Shown here: positions 1 through 6,059 of the stretch, piece by piece
How positions within the stretch are numbered: the first letter of the stretch is position 1
Layout of the letters: every line of letters begins with the position of its first letter
Origin: an uncultured Flavobacteriales bacterium
GTDB taxonomy: Bacteria; Bacteroidota; Bacteroidia; Flavobacteriales_D; Crocinitomicaceae
Assembly (NCBI GenBank): GCA_903879765.1
Contig: CAIRMS010000265.1
Span: 1 to 7,323, forward strand
Direction: 5' to 3'
DNA: 7,323 bases
The notes under the pieces: generated by a model
Databases searched by the model: none
Told to the model about the DNA's origin: nothing
The model's input: the letters and a program-made list of their open reading frames with translations, nothing else
Translations under genes and position numbers: made by a program

Positions 1-199
1 CTGCAGCACCACGGCGATCAGTGTGACGGCCACGGGCGGCGGGAGCTATTTATGGGATGGTGGTGCTACACCCACAACGGCTGCCAACAGTCTGACAGCA
101 CCGGGGACCTATACCGTTACGGTAACCTCGGCCAATGGCTGTACGGCGACCTCTTCCATTACGCTGACCCAGGATATCACGCCACCGACGGCAGGAAGT
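1..199 (+). other. GC-rich segment encoding one SprB/PKD-like adhesin repeat unit, foreign to its neighbours
   Basis: Translation from base 2 begins CSTTAISVTATGGGSYLW, continues with TAPGTYTVTVTSANGC and ends QDITPPTAG. This is the typical unit of long tandem-repeat surface adhesins of Bacteroidota (SprB-like or PKD/HYR-like modules, usually exported by type IX secretion). The core pattern is a beta-sandwich with a conserved Cys near each end. By hand count the first 200 bases are about 61% G+C, against about 33% for the next 100, and codons are rich in GGC, ACG and ACC, unlike the gldE portion. The segment stops abruptly after PPTAG, where such repeats normally continue into the next unit. 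It therefore looks like a fragment of a different gene, and perhaps of a different genome, joined here. Confidence 0.75.
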
Positions 200-1189
200 G
201 AATTAAAACGATTTTTACTGGAGGTAGTTGGAATCACCTTTTTAATCTTGTTATTAGGTGAAGTTGTTCCAAAGATTTTTGCTGCGCGAAATACGATGAT
301 CGTTGTAAGATGGATGTCTTACCCATTGCATTTTCTCGGTTCAGTGCCTCCAGTTTCTTGGCTAAAATCCGCACTTGTTTTTGGCACGAGTTTTATTCAG
401 AAAAAGAGCAAAACATCGGTAAAAGTAAACCAAGATGAACTAGAACAAGCACTCGCTTTGACACGGGAAGATTCTAGTTCAGAAGAGGATCACAAGATAT
501 TAGAAGGAATTGTTAAATTCGGAAAAACGGACGCTAGTCAAATAATGTCGCCAAGAATTGAGGTCGAAGCGATTGACGCTGATGCTAGTTTTGAAGAAGT
601 CATGCAAACCGTACTTGAAGCAGGTTATTCTCGCATGCCAATATTCAAAGAATCGCCAGACAATATCGTTGGAATTTTATACATCAAAGACTTGTTGCCT
701 CATCTCAATGCTGGAAAAGATTTCGACTGGAAATCAGTACTTCGCAAGCCCTTCTTTATTCCGGAAAATAAAAAAATCAACGATTTGCTTCAAGAATTTA
801 GAAGCATGCGCATGCACATGGCTATTGTGGTGGATGAGTATGGAGGTGCAAGCGGAATCGTTACCTTGGAAGACATTCTGGAGGAGATTGTGGGTGACAT
901 TACAGATGAATTTGATGATCATGAGATTACCTACACTAAATTAGATGAAACGACGTTTATTTTTGAAGGCAGAACTTCACTAAATGACTTCTATAAAATT
1001 ATTGGAGAAACCTATCAAGCTTCATTTGAAGAAGCAAAAGGCGAAGCAGAAACCATTGGTGGACTCGTTCTTGAGCAAGCTGGTAGGATCTTAAAAAACA
1101 ATGAATTTATTTTTATTGACCAAGTGAAATTCATCGTGGAATCATCCGACAAAAAACGCATGAAAACCATTAAAATTAAGCTTCCATGA
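2..1189 (+). CDS. gldE: Chimeric ORF: adhesin repeat fused to 5'-truncated gliding-associated membrane protein GldE
   Basis: The frame is open from base 2, so the left end is partial; a GTG at 23 is the first possible internal start but is unlikely to be a real one. Numbering from that GTG, residues 1-58 are an extracellular adhesin repeat and residues 60-388 are GldE. The GldE part starts inside the last transmembrane helix of the DUF21/CNNM domain (about 64-80, followed by GEVVPK), so roughly the first hundred residues of the usual protein of about 430 are missing. It then has a CBS-domain pair (about 172-292, with MSPRIE at 175-180 and VVDEYGG at 269-275) and a C-terminal CorC_HlyC domain (about 305-388). 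The family resembles CorC/HlyC-type transporters; GldE sits in the inner membrane and is genetically linked to gliding motility in Flavobacterium, but its exact activity is not settled. The stop overlaps the gldD start by four bases. The GldE identity is firm; the fusion is probably artefactual. Confidence 0.85.
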   Translation, partial: CSTTAISVTATGGGSYLWDGGATPTTAANSLTAPGTYTVTVTSANGCTATSSITLTQDITPPTAGSELKRFLLEVVGITFLILLLGEVVPKIFAARNTMIVVRWMSYPLHFLGSVPPVSWLKSALVFGTSFIQKKSKTSVKVNQDELEQALALTREDSSSEEDHKILEGIVKFGKTDASQIMSPRIEVEAIDADASFEEVMQTVLEAGYSRMPIFKESPDNIVGILYIKDLLPHLNAGKDFDWKSVLRKPFFIPENKKINDLLQEFRSMRMHMAIVVDEYGGASGIVTLEDILEEIVGDITDEFDDHEITYTKLDETTFIFEGRTSLNDFYKIIGETYQASFEEAKGEAETIGGLVLEQAGRILKNNEFIFIDQVKFIVESSDKKRMKTIKIKLP

Positions 1190-1770
1190 ATCTTCGATTA
1201 ATAGCGCCATTTGTAGTTCTGCTTGTTATTTTCACTGCTTGTTCCGATGAAAATCCAGTGCCAAAACCTTCGACGTATTTACGTATGAACTTACCAGAAC
1301 ATAGCTACCGCTTGTTTAAAAGCGATTGTCCGTATTCCATGAAATTGTCTAATCTTTATTTACCCTCAGGGACAGAACAACCACAATCCAATTACTGCGT
1401 GCAAGAAATCGACCTCGGACCGTTGAACGGAAAATTATTCATGTATTATTTGAAATTACCTAGTAAAGATTCATTAGCTGAGATCATTAATTTCGCGAAC
1501 GATAAAGTAGATGAACATAAAATTAAAGCAGACAAAATAAACTTTGAACAGATTGTTCAATCGAAAAAAAAGGTCTTCGGTACTTTTTTTGAATTAAAAG
1601 GAAATGTTGCTACGAATTTTCAATTCTATTTAACGGACTCAAGTACAAATTTCGTTCGCGGGGAGGTCTTACTAAATTGTCGTCCAAACTATGATTCACT
1701 TCGTCCAACATTGGAATATTTAAAAACCGATTTATTGGAACTAGTTCGGAATTTTGAGTGGAAAAAGTAA
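1186..1770 (+). CDS. gldD: Gliding motility lipoprotein GldD
   Basis: This is a 194-residue predicted lipoprotein. Residues 1-18 form a signal peptide with a hydrophobic core, and the lipobox FTAC puts the lipidated cysteine at 19. The mature part carries the GldD hallmarks: a PKP motif at 26-28, the segment YLRMNLPEHSY (31-41), CPY at 48-50, and a conserved C-terminal half with GNVATNFQFYLTD (139-151) and LNCRPNYDSLRP (163-174). GldD is one of the Gld proteins required for gliding in Flavobacterium johnsoniae and is associated with the gliding/type IX secretion apparatus; its biochemical role is unknown. The ATG shares four bases (ATGA) with the gldE stop, matching the gldE-gldD order known from Flavobacterium and implying translational coupling. 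Length is normal and no defect is visible. Confidence 0.93.
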   Translation: MNLRLIAPFVVLLVIFTACSDENPVPKPSTYLRMNLPEHSYRLFKSDCPYSMKLSNLYLPSGTEQPQSNYCVQEIDLGPLNGKLFMYYLKLPSKDSLAEIINFANDKVDEHKIKADKINFEQIVQSKKKVFGTFFELKGNVATNFQFYLTDSSTNFVRGEVLLNCRPNYDSLRPTLEYLKTDLLELVRNFEWKK

Positions 1771-2207
1771 AATTGAATCGCGCATTACTTTCTTTGGGTT
1801 CCAATCTTGGAGACAGAAAGCAGCATATTGAAACTGCAATCGAATTAATTAAACAACGTGTCGGAGAAATTGAATTTGTTTCCTCCTACTATGAATCGGA
1901 ACCTTGGGGTTTTGACTCTTTAAATCAATTCGTAAATGTTTGTTTGACATGTACCACAATGCTTACACCTTTTGAATTGCTTCAAAAGCTCAAGAAAATT
2001 GAACAGGACATGGGACGAACGAAAACAAAAACAACGTATGAGGATCGTTTCATAGATTTGGATATTATTTTTTTTAACAATGAAAACATTCAAACTCAAG
2101 AACTAACCGTTCCTCATCCCTATTATGAAAGCAGAGAATTCGTGATTATTCCGCTTAAGGAGATTGTTAAAGAGGGGCATCCATTTTATCATTTCATTAA
2201 GTCCTAA
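1758..2207 (+). CDS. folK: 2-amino-4-hydroxy-6-hydroxymethyldihydropteridine pyrophosphokinase (HPPK)
   Basis: FolK transfers pyrophosphate from ATP to 6-hydroxymethyl-7,8-dihydropterin in cytosolic folate synthesis, the step before dihydropteroate synthase. The 149-residue protein shows the family motifs in order: GSNLGDR (14-20), EPWG (48-51) followed by QFVN (57-60), an MGR motif with Arg87, Arg97, the metal-binding DLD (Asp100 and Asp102), and VPHP (118-121) with the closing REFVIIPLKEI segment. Length is typical. The start must be non-ATG: an in-frame TGA lies immediately upstream of the GTG at 1758 and no ATG occurs before GSNLGDR, leaving GTG 1758 or TTG 1773. The GTG start overlaps the end of gldD by 13 bases, so folK is probably translated by coupling within the gldE-gldD-folK transcript. 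No clear terminator follows. Confidence 0.95.
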   Translation: MEKVKLNRALLSLGSNLGDRKQHIETAIELIKQRVGEIEFVSSYYESEPWGFDSLNQFVNVCLTCTTMLTPFELLQKLKKIEQDMGRTKTKTTYEDRFIDLDIIFFNNENIQTQELTVPHPYYESREFVIIPLKEIVKEGHPFYHFIKS

Positions 2208-2239
2208 AGCGTTTATTTTATTCATAGTGAAATCTTTTA

Positions 2240-2247
2240 TACATTTG
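2240..2247 (+). promoter_or_regulatory. Bacteroidota -7 promoter element (TAnnTTTG) of the OmpA-like lipoprotein gene
   Basis: TACATTTG is an exact match to the Bacteroidota -7 consensus TAnnTTTG recognised by the primary sigma factor. It lies in the 59-base gap after folK, 19 bases before the ATG at 2267. No good TTG/TTTG -33 box is present at the expected distance; only the T-rich stretch at 2211-2220 could serve. The implied leader is short and A-rich, with no Shine-Dalgarno sequence. Confidence 0.65.
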
Positions 2248-2266
2248 TAAAAATAAAAAACCAGAT

Positions 2267-3994
2267 ATGAAATTATTTCGTTCGAGCAATTTGTTCTTTT
2301 TAGGTTCCGGAATGATGTTTTTGGCATCATGTGATTTAGTTAAGGATATTACTTATACTGTTAATCCTAATCCATTGGAAATGCACGCTGACAGCGTAAA
2401 AATTGCAATAACTGTAACTGTTCCTGAAAAAGGAATGGCAAAAAAAGCGAAAGCTGAAATTACTCCTAAAATAGGAACTTATGCAATTGGAACTTGGTAC
2501 GTTAATGGTGAAAAAGTAACTGAAAACGGCACAACGATTAATTTCAAAAATGGAGGTACAGCTACCTTTGAACAAACCATTCCTTACCTACCGGAAATGG
2601 AGGCTGCTGATTTGGTAGTTACTGGTAAAATTTACAAGCAAACAAAAGAGAAAGATGCGTTGCCTGAAGTAAAAATTGCTGATGCTACAATCATCACTCC
2701 TTACCTAGTGAACAAAACTTTCAAGGTGTTATACGAAGAGGATGCGCTTGTTCGTCAATTTGATAAAACAACTGATGCCACTTTCAACTTCGAAAAAGGA
2801 AAATCTGACGTGCGCACAGCAGAATTAACGGATGCTGATATCTCCTCATTAGTTTCTTGGGTTCAGGCAGCACAGTCAAATCCAAAAATAAAAATCAATA
2901 AAATTGAAATCAATGGATATGCGTCACCTGATGGAGAAGTTGCAAAAAACGACAACCTTTCTTTTGACCGTACAACGACCACGAGAACAGCGATTATCGC
3001 ATTAATGAAAAAAGCGAATTTAACAACGTTCACCGACACTAATATGTACAAACTTACCAAGTATGGTGAGGATTTTGAAGGTTTTAAGGCGCAGTTGGCT
3101 TTGACATCAACTATTACTGAGGCGGACAAAAACTTATTCATCCGTATTTTGGAAATGACCAAAGATTTGGAGCAACGTGAGAAAGAAATGTACAACCTTG
3201 GCAAATCATATAGCGAGTTGGAAAAAGATGTTTTCCCTAAAATTCGTCGCGCGAAGGTTGTTATCAACTATACAGAGTTTGGACTTACTGATGAAGAGTT
3301 AAAGGCTGCAGCAAGTAACAATCCTAATTCACTTTCAGTGGAAGAATTGTTGTTTACAGCAAATAAATTAACATCAGATTTGAACGAGAAAGCTCGCATA
3401 TACGATGTTGCAGCAACTAACTTTGCAAATGACTACCGTACACATACTAACTTAGGTGCAGCATCTTTCCAATTGAATAAAACATCTATTGCAAAATCTT
3501 CCTTTGAAAAAGCAGCAACTTTGAAAGATAATGGCATTTCAAAAAACAATTTAGCAGCTTCAACCATTTTAGATGGCAATACAACAAACACTAAAAAATT
3601 AATCACTCAGGCAAAAACAGCTTTCGATTCTAAAGGAGATGCTACGCAAAAAACTGCCGTAAACTATAATCAAGGAATTTTAAATATCATGGAAGCGAAA
3701 TACAGTGCGGCTGATGTAAGTTTCTCTGAAAATAGCTACAACAAAGCGCTTGCACAAGTACTTTCAGGTAAGTTAGATGCCGCTAAGAAAACATTGACTG
3801 GATTAACTGAAACAGCTGAAACAGCCTATTTAAAAGCGATCATCGCTGCTCGTTCAAATGAAGGAGTTGATGCAGTAGTTGCTCAATTAAAAGTGGCTAT
3901 TTCGAAAAATCCAGCATTGAAAGATAAAGCAGCGAAAGACCGAGAATTTTTAAAACTTGCAACGGAATCAACCTTTACAAATACCGTGAAGTAA
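2267..3994 (+). CDS. Outer-membrane-type lipoprotein with OmpA-like domain and TPR-like C-terminal tail
   Basis: This 575-residue protein begins with a lipoprotein signal peptide (hydrophobic core about 9-20, lipobox LASC, lipidated Cys22). Residues about 30-150 are beta-rich and unassigned. Residues about 165-335 resemble an OmpA-type peptidoglycan-binding domain: strand FNFEKGKSDV (173-182), the loop INGYASPDGE (215-224), NDNLSFDR (228-235) corresponding to the NxxLSxxR motif, and a closing RRAKVVI strand (327-333). About 75 residues of helical sequence (250-325) interrupt the fold before that last strand. From about 355 to 560 the protein is alpha-helical with Ala-rich, TPR-like repeats, for example THTNLGAASFQLNKTSIAKSSFEKA. 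It is probably anchored in the outer membrane and faces the periplasm, tethering peptidoglycan or acting as a scaffold. It appears monocistronic, with its own promoter and terminator. I do not recognise a named gene. Confidence 0.8.
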   Translation: MKLFRSSNLFFLGSGMMFLASCDLVKDITYTVNPNPLEMHADSVKIAITVTVPEKGMAKKAKAEITPKIGTYAIGTWYVNGEKVTENGTTINFKNGGTATFEQTIPYLPEMEAADLVVTGKIYKQTKEKDALPEVKIADATIITPYLVNKTFKVLYEEDALVRQFDKTTDATFNFEKGKSDVRTAELTDADISSLVSWVQAAQSNPKIKINKIEINGYASPDGEVAKNDNLSFDRTTTTRTAIIALMKKANLTTFTDTNMYKLTKYGEDFEGFKAQLALTSTITEADKNLFIRILEMTKDLEQREKEMYNLGKSYSELEKDVFPKIRRAKVVINYTEFGLTDEELKAAASNNPNSLSVEELLFTANKLTSDLNEKARIYDVAATNFANDYRTHTNLGAASFQLNKTSIAKSSFEKAATLKDNGISKNNLAASTILDGNTTNTKKLITQAKTAFDSKGDATQKTAVNYNQGILNIMEAKYSAADVSFSENSYNKALAQVLSGKLDAAKKTLTGLTETAETAYLKAIIAARSNEGVDAVVAQLKVAISKNPALKDKAAKDREFLKLATESTFTNTVK

Positions 3995-4013
3995 AACTTA
4001 ATTACCCATTTTT

Positions 4014-4042
4014 AAAATCCTGAGAAATCAGGATTTTTTTTT
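4014..4042 (+). terminator. Intrinsic terminator after the OmpA-like lipoprotein gene
   Basis: A perfect 10-bp inverted repeat (4014-4023 with 4028-4037; core ATCCTGA/TCAGGAT) closes on a GAAA tetraloop, and nine T's run from 4034 to 4042. It lies about 20 bases after the stop at 3994 and separates that gene from clpP. Confidence 0.93.
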
Positions 4043-4077
4043 GCCTATACATTTCATTCGTTGTTAGCGAAATTGCG

Positions 4078-4085
4078 TAACTTTG
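4078..4085 (+). promoter_or_regulatory. Bacteroidota -7 promoter element (TAnnTTTG) of clpPX
   Basis: TAACTTTG matches TAnnTTTG exactly and ends 18 bases before the ATG at 4104. A TTG at 4061-4063 is the only -33 candidate, but the 14-base gap is shorter than the usual 17-23. The element overlaps a TTG that could otherwise be called as the clpP start, which argues for the downstream ATG. The leader is almost entirely A and T. Confidence 0.65.
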
Positions 4086-4103
4086 TTTCCTAAAATAAAA
4101 AAA

Positions 4104-4769
4104 ATGGATAGTAACGAATTCCGCAAATACGCGACAAAACATATCGGTCTAAACAGCATGGTTGTTGACCATTATATCGAGTCCTCATTGACACCTTACA
4201 TCATTGAAGAAAGACCAATGAACATGACCCAAATGGATGTGTTCTCACGTTTGATGATGGACAGAATCATTTTCTTGGGAACAGGAATTAATGATCAAGT
4301 GGCAAACATCATCAACGCTCAATTATTATTTCTAGAATCAGTTGACGCAAAAAAAGACATTCAAATCTATCTGAATTCACCTGGAGGATCGGTTTATGCT
4401 GGTCTAGGTATTTACGATACTATGCAATATATTCGTCCAGATGTCGCAACAATTTGTACAGGTATGGCCGCTTCAATGGGAGCTGTTTTACTTTGTGCTG
4501 GCGCAGATGGAAAAAGAAGTGCGTTGAAACACTCACGTGTGATGATTCACCAACCATTAGGTGGAGCACAAGGACAAGCATCGGATATCGAAATTACGGC
4601 TAGAGAAATTCAAAAGTTGAAGAAAGAATTATACGACATTATCGCACGTCATTCCAAACAAGACTACGAGAAAGTTTGGGCTGATTCAGACCGTGACTAC
4701 TGGATGACTTCGGAAGAGGCTAAAGCTTACGGTATGGTGGATGAAGTTTTGCTTCGTAATCCAAAATAA
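4104..4769 (+). CDS. clpP: ATP-dependent Clp protease proteolytic subunit ClpP
   Basis: ClpP is the barrel-forming serine peptidase that degrades proteins unfolded and threaded in by ClpX (or ClpA/ClpC) in the cytosol. From the ATG at 4104 it is 221 residues, normal for Bacteroidota. The catalytic triad is visible: Ser124 in GMAASMGA, His149 in VMIHQPLGG and Asp198 in DSDRDYW. The substrate-binding NSPGGSV (91-97) and the ASDIEITAREI helix (159-169) are also conserved. Residues 1 to about 30 precede the conserved core and probably include a processed propeptide. An in-frame TTG at 4083 would add seven residues, but it sits inside the TAnnTTTG promoter element, so the ATG is preferred. clpX follows after a 2-base gap, giving a two-gene operon. 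The frequent upstream partner tig (trigger factor) is absent here. Confidence 0.97.
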   Translation: MDSNEFRKYATKHIGLNSMVVDHYIESSLTPYIIEERPMNMTQMDVFSRLMMDRIIFLGTGINDQVANIINAQLLFLESVDAKKDIQIYLNSPGGSVYAGLGIYDTMQYIRPDVATICTGMAASMGAVLLCAGADGKRSALKHSRVMIHQPLGGAQGQASDIEITAREIQKLKKELYDIIARHSKQDYEKVWADSDRDYWMTSEEAKAYGMVDEVLLRNPK

Positions 4770-4771
4770 AC

Positions 4772-6004
4772 ATGGCTAAAAAAGAAGCTGTTTGCTCGTT
4801 TTGTGGTTCTGAAAGAGCCGCAGTTGGGATTCTTATCGCCGGTATTTCTGGTCATATTTGCGACAACTGTGCATCACAAGCAAACAAAATTGTACAAGAA
4901 GAACTTTCGGATAAAGTAAAGGAAGAACAATTAGAGCTTGTGAAGGTGAATTTATTAAAGCCTCATGAAATCAAAGCGCATTTGGATCAATACGTGATTG
5001 GTCAAAATGAAGCTAAGAAATTCCTTTCTGTTGCTGTTTACAACCATTTCAAACGTCTTGGATACAAATCGACTGCAGATGAAGTTGAAATTGAAAAATC
5101 AAATGTCATCTTAGTTGGGAGAACTGGAACTGGAAAAACTTTACTTGCGAAATCGATTGCCAAATTGTTGAATGTACCATTTAGCATTGCAGATGCAACG
5201 GTATTAACGGAAGCAGGTTACGTAGGTGAAGATGTCGAAAGCATTTTATCTCGCTTATTGCAAGCTGCTGATTACAATGTGGAAAGTGCACAAATGGGAA
5301 TCGTATTTATTGATGAAATCGACAAGGTTGCACGTAAAAACGATAATCCTTCCATCACAAGAGATGTTTCTGGCGAAGGAGTTCAACAAGCCTTACTTAA
5401 ATTACTAGAAGGTGCTGTTGTGAATGTTCCACCACAAGGAGGAAGAAAGCACCCGGAGCAAAAAATGATTCAAATCGACACGAAAAACATCCTATTTATT
5501 TGCGGTGGTGCCTTTGATGGAATTGAAAAGTTAATCGCGAATCGCGTAAATCGTCAAACCATAGGATTCTCATCTGATTCCGAGGAAATGATTGAAAAAG
5601 ATTCACTTTTAAAATACATTTCCCCAAGCGACGTGCGATCATTTGGTTTAATCCCCGAATTAATTGGACGCTTCCCCGTATTGACTTATTTGGAACCACT
5701 ATCTGATTCTGATTTAAAACGCATCCTTACGGAACCTAAAAATGCACTCATCAAACAATACAAACGTTTGTTCGAGTTAGATGGCGTAAAACTCAGCATT
5801 GATAACGATGTACTGGATTTTATGGTGAAAAAAGCAAATGAATTTCAATTAGGTGCACGTGGCCTAAGATCTATTTGTGAGGCAATTCTCACAGATGCGA
5901 TGTTCGATATTCCTTCCTCTGGAGTTAAAAAACTAGATGTAAATATCGAATATGCTGAAGAAAAATTCTCCAAATCTAAACTTGCCTCATTAAAAGTGGC
6001 CTAA
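4772..6004 (+). CDS. clpX: ATP-dependent Clp protease ATP-binding subunit ClpX
   Basis: ClpX is the hexameric AAA+ unfoldase that recognises substrates (such as ssrA-tagged proteins in other bacteria) and feeds them to ClpP. The 410-residue protein is complete. It has an N-terminal zinc-binding domain with Cys8, Cys11, Cys30 and Cys33; Walker A GRTGTGKT (116-123); the GYVG pore-1 loop (149-152); Walker B with IVFIDE (177-182); the RKH pore-entry loop (225-227); the IGF loop that docks on ClpP (264-266); an arginine finger in IGRFP (Arg300); and sensor 2 in GARGLRS (Arg363). The presence of the IGF tripeptide supports direct partnership with the ClpP encoded just upstream. The start lies 2 bases after the clpP stop, so the genes are almost certainly co-transcribed. 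Nothing unusual is visible. Confidence 0.98.
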   Translation: MAKKEAVCSFCGSERAAVGILIAGISGHICDNCASQANKIVQEELSDKVKEEQLELVKVNLLKPHEIKAHLDQYVIGQNEAKKFLSVAVYNHFKRLGYKSTADEVEIEKSNVILVGRTGTGKTLLAKSIAKLLNVPFSIADATVLTEAGYVGEDVESILSRLLQAADYNVESAQMGIVFIDEIDKVARKNDNPSITRDVSGEGVQQALLKLLEGAVVNVPPQGGRKHPEQKMIQIDTKNILFICGGAFDGIEKLIANRVNRQTIGFSSDSEEMIEKDSLLKYISPSDVRSFGLIPELIGRFPVLTYLEPLSDSDLKRILTEPKNALIKQYKRLFELDGVKLSIDNDVLDFMVKKANEFQLGARGLRSICEAILTDAMFDIPSSGVKKLDVNIEYAEEKFSKSKLASLKVA

Positions 6005-6031
6005 AATAACCCACGAATTAGCTGGATTTTA

Positions 6032-6039
6032 TACTTTTG
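6032..6039 (+). promoter_or_regulatory. Bacteroidota -7 promoter element (TAnnTTTG) of pdhB
   Basis: TACTTTTG matches TAnnTTTG exactly, 20 bases before the pdhB ATG, in the 55-base gap after clpX. No TTG -33 box is visible upstream at a normal distance. No hairpin terminator separates clpX from this site, so pdhB may also receive read-through from clpPX. Confidence 0.6.
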
Positions 6040-6059
6040 CAATTCGAAATTTTTGAACT

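Noticed and set aside
1..6. The window begins exactly with CTGCAG, a PstI site, which might mark a clone end.
   Set aside because: Another CTGCAG occurs uncut at 3305-3310, and the window boundary may be arbitrary, so the coincidence is not enough evidence.
558..944. A 128-codon + strand frame overlapping the CBS domains of gldE.
   Set aside because: It is an alternate frame of well-conserved GldE sequence; its translation shows no family features.
1..1189. A genuine new SprB-GldE fusion protein acting as a gliding adhesin-motor link.
   Set aside because: The abrupt base-composition change, loss of the GldE N-terminal helices and partial left end fit a chimera better; it is kept only as a hypothesis to test.
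2863..3267. A 134-codon open frame on the - strand inside the OmpA-like lipoprotein gene.
   Set aside because: It lies wholly within a convincing + strand gene, has no recognisable motifs or promoter, and has the low-complexity look of an antisense shadow.
4014..4042. The hairpin as a riboswitch or leader element for clpP.
   Set aside because: It lies upstream of the clpP promoter element and has the stem-loop plus T-run form of a terminator for the preceding gene.
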